Source: a virus
Direction: 5' to 3' (one strand)
Virus record (IMG/VR): IMGVR_UViG_3300006805_000004
Location: 1-43,382 of that record
Length of the DNA: 43,382 nucleotides
Below are positions 1-8,410 of the stretch, piece by piece (position 1 is the stretch's first letter; each line of letters opens with the position of its first letter). The position numbers were made by a program, and so were the translations under genes. The notes beneath the pieces are model-generated. The model was not told where the DNA came from, ran no database searches, and was given only the letters and a program-made list of their open reading frames with translations.

Positions 1-34
1 TGCCTTTCATCAACGCCCCGGATAGGGCCGCCAA
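1..34. repeat. terminal direct repeat, left copy
   Basis: The first 34 bases are identical to bases 43349-43382. This is what an assembler leaves when it closes a circular or circularly permuted phage genome, so the unique length is about 43,348 bp. It is too short for the terminal redundancy of a headful or T7-like virion and is better read as an assembly overlap. It lies in the leftward late unit, just upstream of the metallophosphoesterase gene. Confidence 0.9.
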
Positions 35-133
35 AACGACGTAGGGCGACAGATGCCGCCCCACGAAAAACAGGATTGTGAAGAGAAGAAGGGCGCCTAA
101 TGCCCGCGCAGCCAGCGCCACGCTCGCCCGCAC
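1..133 (-). CDS. possible small membrane protein, cut by the window edge
   Basis: This minus-strand frame starts at GTG 133 or GTG 121 and is open to base 1. Continued through the circular junction it stops at a TGA 11 bases inside the phosphoesterase gene, giving about 44 residues. The middle is strongly hydrophobic (ALGALLLFTILFFVG) and could form one transmembrane helix, followed by a basic end (KGSYASR). It overlaps the holin-like gene in another frame and fills the only gap between holin and phosphoesterase. It could be an antiholin-type or accessory lysis peptide, but no family is recognised and the start lacks a good ribosome binding site. Confidence 0.3.
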   Translation of the reverse strand, partial: MRASVALAARALGALLLFTILFFVGRHLSPYVVLAALSGALMKG

Positions 134-303
134 ACAGCCATGAATTGCGCGAATCTCTGCGACTGACTGATCTGGATGCAGAACCAAATCACCGACAACA
201 AAGAAGCAAGCGTCGGCAACCAGTCCACCAGCACCCCCACGACAACAGAAAGAGAAAGAAAGTCCGCAATGTGCTTAGCGGTATCGGCGTGATCGTGGCT
301 CAT
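97..303 (-). CDS. holin, T7-like
   Basis: This 68-residue protein has one clear hydrophobic segment at about residues 16-46 (SLSVVVGVLVDWLPTLASLL, then SVIWFCIQI) and a short basic tail (GRAWRWLRGH). The LPTLASLLSVIW pattern resembles small class II holins of T7-like podoviruses, which open the inner membrane so that endolysin can reach the wall. Its start overlaps the tailspike stop by ATGA (300-303), so the two are translationally coupled. The lysozyme lies further down the same leftward unit across the circle junction. A second holin candidate is the two-TM protein at 41192-41479. Assignment rests on size, topology and position. Confidence 0.65.
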   Translation of the reverse strand: MSHDHADTAKHIADFLSLSVVVGVLVDWLPTLASLLSVIWFCIQISQSQRFAQFMAVCGRAWRWLRGH

Positions 304-1901
304 GCGACATACTCGCCGCTGATGCTGAACGCCATTGAGTCACCTGAGGCCCACGTCATCGGCACAGATGCCCGAACCGGAGTGCCGACAACCGAACTTC
401 CCGCACCCGCAAAGAACTTCACCGTTTGCCCGTTTGCATCAATTTCGCAGATTCCCGTAAAATGGCCCGTCCCGGCATCGGTAATCCTGACGCTCCCAAC
501 GGCCTTCGATTTCGCCTTGTAAGGGGCTGTAAAGGTCACATCACCAGAGCCGAAGCTCGATGTGGACCCGAATGAGAACGACACGCTTGCCGTCCATTGG
601 CGACCTTGCCGACTATATTTACCGATAAGCGTTCCGTCTCCAACGGTGGGGGAACCGCCACCAGCAGACAGAGTTGGCGTATATGATAGCTCAGAGTGCC
701 AAATATCGTTGTTCGGGCCGTTGATGACGAGAGTAGCCCCCGCCGACTGAATCGCGCCGAGATGGAAAGTGCTTTCGACCACGTTACTGTTGATTGTCAG
801 CGTTCCAGATGCCTGCATGATATTCGTGCTATCGAAGGCGATCTGGCCGATATTGCTGCTCACCCCGTCCCCGAACGTCACCGTTGAGGCGTAGGCATTA
901 TTGCTGAACTGGTTGGTAGATGCCTGAACGCTCACCGCCCCATTAAAACGGTTCCCTTCATACATGCCGCCGCTGCCATTCTGGATCGTCAGCTTGCCGA
1001 TTTGACAGCCAATGACCCGAACTGTTCCCTGTCCATTAAGCAGGATGCCGCCACCGGCCTGATTGGTCGAGATGCCGATAATCTTGCTGTAGAGCGACGT
1101 TCCAGGCGTAGTGTCCTTTAGCTCGATCTCATACCCAGCCGTATCGGTCGTGTTCCAGACGCCGCCGTTGATGAACAGATTCCCGCCATCGTCCTCGGCA
1201 AGCAGCGCACGGCCCTGCGTCTCGATGCTGTCGCAATTGATGAAGCAAGTCTCAGGTCCGTTGATCGTCAGATTATTGCCGGTGAATGATCCGCCAGAGA
1301 AGCGAAGGCCGTGAAACTGGTTGCCGCGAGCAGACACGGTTATCGTCGTGCTGTTCGCATTGCGGACCAGCTTGGCACCAGGCCCGACAAATCGCTGGTA
1401 GTCGTTATCGCACGTCAGGTTGCCATGAAGGTAATTGGCCTGCGGGAAAAATACCTCTTTGGCGCCGCTGTCGATTGTCGCCTGAATCGCCGTCGTGTCG
1501 TTGGTGACGCCATCACCGACAGCGCCATACTCCTGCGGCGTAACTCGCGCGATTACGGCTAGGTTCGTCTCTCCCTTGCCGATTTGGGCCGCGCCAGTGG
1601 AAGAAGCAAGCTCGGCAAGCACACCCGGATTAATGGGGTCGATGTCATACATCGTTACCGATTCCGTCGAGTTTTTCAGGATGCCGCGGTATTGCTTGGT
1701 CGCGTCGAAATAGATCGCCGGAAACTGTCCGCCACTATCCGCGACCACCGGGTTGGTGTGGGCCACGTTGAGCGCAGCCGTCGTGTAGACAGCTTGGGGC
1801 GTCGTCGTTCCCGTTGCGTAAAAATATAGCTTTGCACCGGCATAAGGATTCGCGTTCGCGTCCAGTGCGCGGGAAGCGTCGGTGAAAATTTCTGCTGCCA
1901 T
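300..1901 (-). CDS. tailspike with pectate-lyase-like beta-helix
   Basis: A 533-residue receptor-binding or depolymerase tailspike. The first ~110 residues (FTDASRALDANANPYAGAKL...) form a short virion-binding head seen on many podovirus spikes. VTPQEYGAVGDGVTNDTTAI near residue 120 is the hallmark entry of the pectate lyase 3 fold, followed by Gly/Asn-rich beta-helix sequence to about residue 400 and a C-terminal beta-sandwich-like part that probably drives trimerisation. It is likely to bind and perhaps cleave capsule or LPS. I chose ATG 1901 because it follows GGGGCAATC and lies just past a terminator; an earlier in-frame start at 1928 would place translation inside that hairpin. The holin follows with a 4-bp overlap. 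Confidence 0.85.
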   Translation of the reverse strand: MAAEIFTDASRALDANANPYAGAKLYFYATGTTTPQAVYTTAALNVAHTNPVVADSGGQFPAIYFDATKQYRGILKNSTESVTMYDIDPINPGVLAELASSTGAAQIGKGETNLAVIARVTPQEYGAVGDGVTNDTTAIQATIDSGAKEVFFPQANYLHGNLTCDNDYQRFVGPGAKLVRNANSTTITVSARGNQFHGLRFSGGSFTGNNLTINGPETCFINCDSIETQGRALLAEDDGGNLFINGGVWNTTDTAGYEIELKDTTPGTSLYSKIIGISTNQAGGGILLNGQGTVRVIGCQIGKLTIQNGSGGMYEGNRFNGAVSVQASTNQFSNNAYASTVTFGDGVSSNIGQIAFDSTNIMQASGTLTINSNVVESTFHLGAIQSAGATLVINGPNNDIWHSELSYTPTLSAGGGSPTVGDGTLIGKYSRQGRQWTASVSFSFGSTSSFGSGDVTFTAPYKAKSKAVGSVRITDAGTGHFTGICEIDANGQTVKFFAGAGSSVVGTPVRASVPMTWASGDSMAFSISGEYVA

Positions 1902-1913
1902 GATTGCCCCAAT

Positions 1914-1938
1914 AAAAAAGGGCGCCACAAGGACGCCC
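1914..1938 (-). terminator. intrinsic terminator upstream of the tailspike
   Basis: On the minus strand GGGCG-T-CC, loop TTGT, GG-CGCCC is followed directly by TTTTTT. This is a compact stem with one bulge and a perfect U-tract. It lies between the ejection-protein gene and the tailspike start, inside an otherwise continuous leftward late unit. Tailspike, holin and downstream lysis genes must therefore depend on partial read-through, antitermination or a local promoter. Confidence 0.75.
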
Positions 1939-1994
1939 GTTCGTGCTAAAGATGGATGATGCTTCGGATTATCTGGCGGGTCGCCGCCCTTGGG

Positions 1995-3782
1995 TTAGCG
2001 TGGTTCTACGCCCCGACCATCTCCGGTATCTTGGTCGGCTGCTGCACGGCCAGGACTTTTTGAGAACTGGTCGGCAAGATACTGCTGTAGCTGACGCGCA
2101 TCCATGAGGAAGGATTGCTCGCGCGAAGCCACCTTGTTGAGCCGGTCGAAATAGCGGTTGATGACTTCGGGGTTAGATGTGTCCGGCGCACGGCGCAGCC
2201 ACTTTGTGAAGTCAGGATTGAGCAACAGGCGAGCGCGCCAACTATTGCCGAGCTTTTCACCCGTATTGCGCGCGCCGACAGCAGCGATCGCGCCGAGCGG
2301 ACCGCCTTGGGTGTAGCCAAACACGCCGAGGATCGTGTCCATGAGGCCATTACCCTTTTGCTCAACGACAGAGCCGGTGTTGCTGTTATTAAGCCCCTGC
2401 TGCGTCTGCGCCTTGCGGCGGGCGATCAAGCGGATGTCTCGCAAAGCCTCTGCGCCATCCTTGCCGAACACACGGGTAAGAGTGCGGTCATTGGCGTTCT
2501 CAAGGCCAGTCGCGAGTTTGGCGAATGAGAAGGATTCCCCTCCCGCCATGTTCTCTATGATCGTTGCCCCGATGTCTGCCTTCTCGCCGTCATCGAGCGT
2601 GTCCCAAACCCGTGCAAACCCCTTTTCATCGCCGCGCTTAGCCGCAATCTTGGAAAGCAGGCGCGTTGCCGCCTTCTCTGCATCTAGGGGGTTATTGCGC
2701 GTTCCGAGCAATTCGCGCGAGACTTCCCGGCGGAAAGCCAGCCGCTCGGCATGGGACTGATTGGCGCGGTCGAACGCTCCGACAGCCTTTGGGTTGGCAG
2801 AACCGAGAGCCTGACGAAGCTCCGCGGTTGCCGCCTCGTCAACTTGACCGAAAAGCACATCGGACGACGAAGGGTCTAGGTTGTTATCCTTCACGCGCTG
2901 GCGCAGCGTCCGGCGAAGCGACTGTAGGGAGCCGACCGTCACGCCGCTTTCTGCGATGTCGGAGCGAATCCCCTTCAAAGCATTAATCAGCGAAGCGTTG
3001 CCGGTGCGCCCATTCGCTTCAAGGTTCGCAATCTGATCGTCGATGAAAGAAAGCGTCTGTGCGCCGTCCGAGCGAGCGCCCGGCGCCATCTTCTCCACGC
3101 GATTGTAGAACGCTGATGTCTGATCTTTCGCTTGCGTGTTCTGGCGCTCAAGCGCCCCCTGCACACGGGTGCCGAGCTGCGTTTCGTCCAGAGGGGCGCC
3201 GCTTCCGGTGATTTGCTGCAAACGGTTCTGCGTGGCCGCGATGTCCTCAGCGCGAGCCGCAGCAACAGCCGGAGCGCCGGTTTTCGACTTCTCAAGCGCA
3301 GCCATCGCCGGACGCTTTGATTCTACCGCATCGGGCAAGCGAATCTTGATGTCTTGTCGCTTCCCTGCGTTCACAACGGCTTCGTCAACATTCGGGAGGC
3401 GCTTGGCGAGGAAGTTGTCTGCGGCGCTCGTAATCCTCTGTCCAGCCTTCGTTCCCATCAGGGCGCCAACAGCCTTGGGAGCCTGCGACGCCGCTGCGCC
3501 GCCCAATGCCCCGATAGCACCGCCGCCCGCCGCACCGAGAACGCTTTGACCCGCGCCCTCGCCCTGCCCGAAGCCGGATGCCGCTCCGAGGGCGGCGCCT
3601 TGGCGAACAAACTGGCCGACCGTGCGGGCCTCGCCAAGAACGCCGACAGGAGTTAGCAGGCTCGCTCCGATCTCCGGGACAACACCATACTTCTCGCGCG
3701 CCTTCATCTGCGCCGCGCGCTCAACGTCGCGTTCGCGCTGATACCCCTCCGAGAAGCTGCCTCCGCTCAGAAGCTCGCCCAA
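1995..3782 (-). CDS. large ejection (internal virion) protein, C-terminal part
   Basis: This frame codes for the C-terminal ~590 residues of a protein probably carried in the virion and injected with the DNA. It has an Ala/Gly-rich, weakly hydrophobic stretch (AALGAASGFGQGEGAGQSVL, then GAAGGGAIGALGG) like the membrane-active parts of ejection proteins, followed by long helical sequence. The sequence starting SDEIYGLRGGLGELLSGGSF, then SEGYQRERD, continues without a break in sense from the end of the 3767-4975 gene, but in a frame one base away. With one extra T in the TTT run at 3812-3814 (minus strand) the two fuse into a single protein of about 993 residues. The only local start for this half alone is a TTG at 3782. 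Either a frameshift or a two-polypeptide arrangement is possible; I favour a single gene. Confidence 0.7.
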   Translation of the reverse strand: MGELLSGGSFSEGYQRERDVERAAQMKAREKYGVVPEIGASLLTPVGVLGEARTVGQFVRQGAALGAASGFGQGEGAGQSVLGAAGGGAIGALGGAAASQAPKAVGALMGTKAGQRITSAADNFLAKRLPNVDEAVVNAGKRQDIKIRLPDAVESKRPAMAALEKSKTGAPAVAAARAEDIAATQNRLQQITGSGAPLDETQLGTRVQGALERQNTQAKDQTSAFYNRVEKMAPGARSDGAQTLSFIDDQIANLEANGRTGNASLINALKGIRSDIAESGVTVGSLQSLRRTLRQRVKDNNLDPSSSDVLFGQVDEAATAELRQALGSANPKAVGAFDRANQSHAERLAFRREVSRELLGTRNNPLDAEKAATRLLSKIAAKRGDEKGFARVWDTLDDGEKADIGATIIENMAGGESFSFAKLATGLENANDRTLTRVFGKDGAEALRDIRLIARRKAQTQQGLNNSNTGSVVEQKGNGLMDTILGVFGYTQGGPLGAIAAVGARNTGEKLGNSWRARLLLNPDFTKWLRRAPDTSNPEVINRYFDRLNKVASREQSFLMDARQLQQYLADQFSKSPGRAAADQDTGDGRGVEPR

Positions 3783-4975
3783 GCCGCCGCGCAGACCGTA
3801 AATCTCGTCCGAAAGGTTGAGGCAATGCCCTTATCGACAAGCGGATTGACGCCAATATCTTCGCCGCCAAGGCGCTTTTGCAATTCCGCTTCTGCCGCCT
3901 GCTTGCGCTGAGCGTCGATCTGCGAATAGTCCACGCCAGTATCAAGGTTGCCCTCTTTGGCTGCCTTGACGACTTCCTCAGCATTGGCGAGAGGTCCGAA
4001 GCCGCGAGACTGCCACCATGCGTTGAGCAGTTCCGGCGTCAGGTTGGCCTTGTTCTGTTCGAGGAAATCGCGATACTGCGCATTCTGCTCTGCGGTAAGG
4101 CGCTGGCCCTCGATATTGGAGCCAAAGGCGCCCGTGCCGGTGTCCGCATCAAAGGCGATGTTATCCATCGTCGCGCCGGGGCCAAGGAAGCCTTCACCGG
4201 GTCGGCGCGGAGTGCCAGCCGGTGGCGTGAAATTGTCGGGAACGGGTAGACCGGCGCGCTGGCGCTCCGCAAGCTGGTCAGGGGTGAACTTCTGCCCCTG
4301 ATTGCTGAAACCGCGCATGTCGCTGACATAAGGCGCGGCAACGTGCGGGCCGATTACGTCCTCAGGGTTCGCGCCGATCGCCTCAGCGCGGCGGCTGAAA
4401 AACTCGCGCTCCTGATCGTATGCCTTCACATTCTGCGCGGCGATGTTGTAGATTTCACGGCGCAGATAAGCGCGAGCCTCAGGCGGGAGAACGCCGCCAC
4501 CGCTCCAGCCGAATTCGCGCTTGAGGCGGGCCACCACGTTCTGAACGATATTGGAACCGCTCTTGGCGAAATCGACTTCCCCCTCGCGAACCGCAGAATT
4601 GGGATCGAGCGCCTTGGCATAGTCATAGATCAAGCCAACGTCGCTGCCGCCGTCCTCGCCGCGCGACATGGCCTTTGCGAACGACTGGACTGCGGTCGTA
4701 TAGTCTTTGACCACCTGCGATTTGCGATAATCGTCCATGAGCGACTGGACGCGATTGAACCCTTGGTTCTCGATGTCGCGTTGCTCGCCGCGCTGCTGGC
4801 GCTCCTCCGAGCTATTGGCGCGATAGTCTGCCTGCTGGTCGCGTCCGCGCTGATACGGGTCAGGCTGCTTCGGAACCCCAGGAATAAAGCCGGGAGCGCG
4901 CTGGGGAGCCTGCGGCGACTGCTGCGTCGTGCCGTTCAGCTGCGACAGCAATGCCGGATCGGTGACTTTCTGCAT
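3767..4975 (-). CDS. large ejection (internal virion) protein, N-terminal part
   Basis: This frame codes for 402 residues, of which the last ~14 (RTRFTVCAAAWASF) are out-of-frame sequence after an apparent frameshift near 3812-3814. The N-terminal ~90 residues are Gln/Pro/Arg-rich and probably disordered; the rest is helical and Gln/Ala-rich, as in virion ejection proteins. It follows the previous ejection gene with its ATG overlapping that gene's stop codon at 4975. Position (third ejection gene after the tail hub genes) matches the P22 gp7-gp20-gp16 order, although sequence similarity to gp16 is not evident to me. Read together with 1995-3782 as one protein. Confidence 0.7.
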   Translation of the reverse strand: MQKVTDPALLSQLNGTTQQSPQAPQRAPGFIPGVPKQPDPYQRGRDQQADYRANSSEERQQRGEQRDIENQGFNRVQSLMDDYRKSQVVKDYTTAVQSFAKAMSRGEDGGSDVGLIYDYAKALDPNSAVREGEVDFAKSGSNIVQNVVARLKREFGWSGGGVLPPEARAYLRREIYNIAAQNVKAYDQEREFFSRRAEAIGANPEDVIGPHVAAPYVSDMRGFSNQGQKFTPDQLAERQRAGLPVPDNFTPPAGTPRRPGEGFLGPGATMDNIAFDADTGTGAFGSNIEGQRLTAEQNAQYRDFLEQNKANLTPELLNAWWQSRGFGPLANAEEVVKAAKEGNLDTGVDYSQIDAQRKQAAEAELQKRLGGEDIGVNPLVDKGIASTFRTRFTVCAAAWASF

Positions 4976-5850
4976 TAATTCACCTCATACCATTCGCCGC
5001 CACGCTGGACGTAAGTTTTGCCGTTGATCTGCTTGCCGATCTGGATGCCGTTTTGCTGCATCCAACGCTGCGCCGCCTGCTGGCCGTTCGGGCCCAGCGC
5101 CTGCTGGATGCGCGAGAAGTCCTCAGGCGTGATAACCTTGCTCTGCTTCGCGCCAGCAATGATGGAAGCGGCTTCCTGATCGGTGGCGCCGCCTTGGGGC
5201 CGTTGCCCGCCTCCCACCTGAGCCAGCGCTGATTGATCGCGCGTGTTGACCAACATGCCGCCTTCGGGGATTACCTGATATTTCGGCTCGCGACCCTCAA
5301 GCAGCTTCGACACAGCCCCCGCCTCTGCAATCGCGGCTTGCAGAACCTGCGGGCTATACTGCTCATATTCGGTCGGGATATCCATGCCGCGCTGTTCCGC
5401 AATGCGGACATAATTCGACCATGCGCCCGCCCGCTGATCTTCCGGCAGCCGGTCAATCTCAAGCGCGGCGTTCGAGATAAAATCCACCGACTGCTTGAGC
5501 TGCTTCTTCGTGTTGTCGTCCAGCTTCATCACGAGATCGGGATCGAACCCGAACGCCTGCGCCATCGCCTCCTTGTCGCCCATGTAGGCGCGGCGCAGAA
5601 TGTCCTGCTGGCCCATCTGCTGGATCGAGGCGCGCTGATCCTGAGCGACCTTGTAACCAACCTCAGGATTCCACTTGATCAGGTCTTGCGTGGCCTGTTG
5701 GTTCGTCGGGTCCATTGCGAGGACGCCGATTGCCTTTTTGGTCTCAGCGTCCTTGCGGAGCGCCTGCCCCTGCTGGAAGCCCTGCTGCGTCATGGCCGCG
5801 ATATTCCCGACCGCGTTAGGATCGAGGATGCCCCAATTAATCTGCGTCAT
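4975..5850 (-). CDS. ejection protein, P22 gp20-like position
   Basis: A 291-residue protein, very rich in Gln and Ala (AAMTQQGFQQGQALRKDAET), predicted mostly helical, with no signal peptide or transmembrane segment. Such Gln-rich helical proteins in the tail end of podovirus late operons are carried in the capsid and released into the cell envelope to guide the DNA across. It is the middle one of three consecutive ejection-type genes. Its ATG lies 14 bp inside the small gene at 5837-5965 and its stop overlaps the next start. The function is inferred from composition and order. Confidence 0.65.
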   Translation of the reverse strand: MTQINWGILDPNAVGNIAAMTQQGFQQGQALRKDAETKKAIGVLAMDPTNQQATQDLIKWNPEVGYKVAQDQRASIQQMGQQDILRRAYMGDKEAMAQAFGFDPDLVMKLDDNTKKQLKQSVDFISNAALEIDRLPEDQRAGAWSNYVRIAEQRGMDIPTEYEQYSPQVLQAAIAEAGAVSKLLEGREPKYQVIPEGGMLVNTRDQSALAQVGGGQRPQGGATDQEAASIIAGAKQSKVITPEDFSRIQQALGPNGQQAAQRWMQQNGIQIGKQINGKTYVQRGGEWYEVN

Positions 5851-5965
5851 TCTCTAACTCCGCGATGCGCTTGCGAAGGGCAGCGCAGTTTTCCGACCAG
5901 CCCGACACTTTTTCGCGGGCTTTCAGCTTGTCCTTGAGGGCTTTCAATTCCTCTTGCTTCGTCAT
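5837..5965 (-). CDS. small charged helical protein
   Basis: A 42-residue protein starting MTKQEELKALKDKLKAREKV, lysine/glutamate-rich and fully helical, probably a coiled coil. Its ATG overlaps the stop of the gene at 5962 by ATGA and its TAA lies 14 bp inside the next gene, so it sits cleanly in the operon. It lies between two ejection-protein genes. I do not recognise a family; a small virion or assembly cofactor is possible. Confidence 0.6.
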   Translation of the reverse strand: MTKQEELKALKDKLKAREKVSGWSENCAALRKRIAELENDAD

Positions 5966-6825
5966 CCGAACACGCGCCCCGCGATATTGCCGAGGCTGCT
6001 GCCGACCGTTCCCCAAAGCTGCGCGTTGGCATTGCCGCGGGCGAGCGCCGCATTAGCCAGGGCCGAGGAAGCGGCGTTGTTGTTCGCCGTCACCTGATTG
6101 ACCATGTTGGTGGAGACGCCAGCCTGCGCGCCAGCCGCGTTGAGGCCGGTTCCCATCAGGTTGCCGAGATAGCCGAGGTAATTCCCAAACTCGTCGGATG
6201 CGATGCCCTGCCCGAACTGGTTGAGCGACTTCATGGCCGCCCCGGACTGTAGGATGCCGCGTGACGAAGCCGAAGCATCGAGAGCCTTCACGCCCTGATT
6301 GAAGCGGAACTGATAGCCGGTGCTGTTCTTGTAGTTGTCGAACGCCTGCTGGTAATTCGCCGCCGTGGTGGGCTGCGTTGACGCGACAGGCTGGTTCGTT
6401 CCCGCCATCATCAGCGTGTCATTGTTCGGCACATATTGCCCGTTCAGAGCGTTGTAGCCATAATTGAGGACGCCAGTCGGCTCGCCACGCCAAAGGTCAT
6501 TGGCGGCAAACAGGCGCGACACGCCGCTTTGCGGGACGGCCTGCGAGGTTTGCCCCGCGCTGGTCGAGACTGCGTTGCTTGTCGGACCCAACCCCAGCAA
6601 CGCGCCATACATCGAACCGGCCTGATTGCCGCGGTTGATGTAGGGAGACAGGACCGCCGCGTTCTGAGCATATTGCTCGCGCGCAAGCTGGTTGTTCGCC
6701 GTCGTCGTGTCCTGAGCGGTTTGCGCTGCCTGATTGGCTGCTTTTTTCTGTGCCGAGGAACCAATCGCCGCCGCGCCGATAGCGCCCGCGCCAGCGATAA
6801 CCCCGCCAACTACTGCTGCTGGCAT
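5962..6825 (-). CDS. DNA transfer / ejection protein, P22 gp7-like
   Basis: A 287-residue protein. It begins with an Ala/Gly-rich hydrophobic N-terminus (AAVVGGVIAGAGAIGAAAIG) followed by an Asn/Gln-rich helical region and the conserved core TGYQFRFNQGVKALDASASS, then GILQSGAAMKSLNQFGQGIA. That core is typical of podovirus DNA transfer proteins of the p32/gp7 type, which leave the capsid first and help form a channel across the envelope. The Gly/Ala-rich N-terminus could insert into membranes. It lies downstream of the tail hub genes and directly upstream of two further ejection-type genes, as in P22-like phages. Confidence 0.8.
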   Translation of the reverse strand: MPAAVVGGVIAGAGAIGAAAIGSSAQKKAANQAAQTAQDTTTANNQLAREQYAQNAAVLSPYINRGNQAGSMYGALLGLGPTSNAVSTSAGQTSQAVPQSGVSRLFAANDLWRGEPTGVLNYGYNALNGQYVPNNDTLMMAGTNQPVASTQPTTAANYQQAFDNYKNSTGYQFRFNQGVKALDASASSRGILQSGAAMKSLNQFGQGIASDEFGNYLGYLGNLMGTGLNAAGAQAGVSTNMVNQVTANNNAASSALANAALARGNANAQLWGTVGSSLGNIAGRVFG

Positions 6826-6826
6826 A

Positions 6827-7249
6827 TCATGCCCTCCAGTCGAATAGATCGTAGATTGTCGGCCCCATTCCGAGGTCGAGCGTTTGCCTTCCGGCTGGTT
6901 TCATGCCCATCTTGACGGCGAAGGCCCGCACGTTGCCCGCCTCAGGCTGTATGCGGGTCCAAAGGTGATGCGCACCGTTCTCGACGAGAAACGCTATCCC
7001 CCATGCCGCGAATTTGACCGCCCATTCGCCCCGCCCTTCCGGCAAGACAAAGGTGTGGATCTCATACACACCGGGAGCCGACCAAATGCAGGCGAAGCCC
7101 CCATGCTCTCCATCGAGAAAGATGTTCTCGTCATTCGCCACCGCTGCCGACAAATCCAACGGCTCGGCAGGATCGCCACCAATGAAAGGCCGCACGTCAG
7201 GATGGTTGACCAGATAGTTGACGCGAACAGGATCAAATGTCCGGTTCAT
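6827..7249 (-). CDS. GNAT-fold phage protein, possible virion assembly factor
   Basis: A 140-residue protein with an acetyltransferase-like layout: a central strand motif (GFACIWSAPGVYEIHTFVLP), a helix following EGRGEWAVKFAAWGIAFLVE, and a C-terminal strand pair (FAVKMGMKPAGRQTLDLGMG). Small GNAT-like proteins at this position, between tail hub and ejection genes, occur in several podoviruses. Whether it still acetylates anything cannot be told; no clear pyrophosphate-binding R/Q-x-x-G-x-G/A loop is visible, except that EGRGEWAVKF may stand in for it. Its start overlaps the previous gene by ATGA. Confidence 0.55.
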   Translation of the reverse strand: MNRTFDPVRVNYLVNHPDVRPFIGGDPAEPLDLSAAVANDENIFLDGEHGGFACIWSAPGVYEIHTFVLPEGRGEWAVKFAAWGIAFLVENGAHHLWTRIQPEAGNVRAFAVKMGMKPAGRQTLDLGMGPTIYDLFDWRA

Positions 7250-8007
7250 GGCTGGGCGCCCCCTGTCCCGACGACTTGCTCGCGCACGTAACCTGGAGGC
7301 GTTGTCCCTGTCCCCGATGAAGGGGGAGAGCCCGCAGTCGGGATTGCGATGCCCCCGATCACATGCGTATCTCCGACCTGCGTTATTTCATCGGTCGTTC
7401 CGAGATATGCGACCGCGCCGCCCGTCCGCGCTGCGTCGTTGTAATAGACCCGGACGAAAGACCCCTGCGCAAAGCCGGAAACCGAACCCGCGTTGACTGC
7501 TACGATCGTTTCCGTCGAACCAGTCGTGTAAATCCGCTGGTGAGCGGAAACCGTAATCACCCCGTCGCTCGTCGCCGTCAGAAGCCCGTCAACCGGGTTC
7601 GTGCGGCTGCTCGACAGGCTCACCCCTGCGTTGAGCGTAGCCACCCCTTGGTTAGCTTGCGCTGCTGCGTCCTGTGCGGCCTGCAAGCCGGAAACGATGG
7701 TCGAGAGCAAGCCGACCTGATCGGCCAGCTGCTGAAAAGCCGCCTCCGTTCCCTCGCAATTGCGCTGATAGAGAAGCTGCAAAAACGGGCTTGCCGCCCC
7801 GCTGCTTTCCACAATCGGAACCCCGCGTGGGATGCGGTTCAAATTCAGGCTGCCGGCAGTCAGGCTTGACGAAAAATCAGGCCCGACAACCAGCGATCCA
7901 CCTGTTACGGTAAGAGCCGCCGCCGCATAATCGAATCGAACCGGAGCCATACCTATATCGCCGCCAGACACCGCCAGCGATGCCGGGGCATAGGTAAAGC
8001 TAGGCAA
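7246..8007 (-). CDS. tail fibre- or tail-associated structural protein
   Basis: A 253-residue protein. The N-terminal ~70 residues are small beta-repeats (ASLAVSGGDIGMAPV, AALTVTGGSLVVGP), a central helix (QLADQVGLLSTIVSGLQAAQ, then DAAAQ) has the look of a trimeric coiled coil, and the C-terminal part is beta-rich and ends in a Gly/Thr/Pro tail. This composition fits a tail appendage or adaptor. It is coupled to its neighbours by an 8-bp overlap upstream and ATGA downstream. No enzymatic motif is seen. Confidence 0.55.
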   Translation of the reverse strand: MPSFTYAPASLAVSGGDIGMAPVRFDYAAAALTVTGGSLVVGPDFSSSLTAGSLNLNRIPRGVPIVESSGAASPFLQLLYQRNCEGTEAAFQQLADQVGLLSTIVSGLQAAQDAAAQANQGVATLNAGVSLSSSRTNPVDGLLTATSDGVITVSAHQRIYTTGSTETIVAVNAGSVSGFAQGSFVRVYYNDAARTGGAVAYLGTTDEITQVGDTHVIGGIAIPTAGSPPSSGTGTTPPGYVREQVVGTGGAQP

Positions 8008-8410
8008 TGGTCAGGAACGTCCCGGCGTTGATCGTGAATGGTTGACCGTCAGGCAGCGTGTAGGACACGCCATAATCCAGATAACCGATTAGCTCGTTGT
8101 TCGTCGCCGTGTCGTCGTAAAGGACAATATAGCGAAACGGCCCAATCGTGCCGCCCGATGCCGTGAACACGCAGGATGCGAGGACAAGGCTATATGTCCC
8201 GCCAGTCTGCGACGATGACGACACCGATACCGCCGTGCCGCCAGCCGTATACCCATTCCCAGCCGAAATCTCGGTCAGGTCGGTGAACTGCGTATTCGCA
8301 AGGCTCGGCGCGGTATTGGTCAGGCAGAATTTCAGGGTATCGGCCCCGAGGTCATGCTTGCCCTCTGCCACCGCTTCCTTGAAGCTGTTGAAGATTAAAG
8401 CCGTTGCCAT
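8000..8410 (-). CDS. conserved phage structural protein
   Basis: A 136-residue, Thr/Ser/Gly-rich, beta-dominated protein beginning MATALIFNSFKEAVAEGKHD and continuing with KFCLTNTAPSLANTQFTDLT. This opening is common in small virion proteins encoded beside tail genes of many siphoviruses and podoviruses, of unknown role. Stop and start share bases with the tail hub gene at 8410. A tail or fibre-base component is likely from position. Confidence 0.6.
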   Translation of the reverse strand: MATALIFNSFKEAVAEGKHDLGADTLKFCLTNTAPSLANTQFTDLTEISAGNGYTAGGTAVSVSSSSQTGGTYSLVLASCVFTASGGTIGPFRYIVLYDDTATNNELIGYLDYGVSYTLPDGQPFTINAGTFLTIA

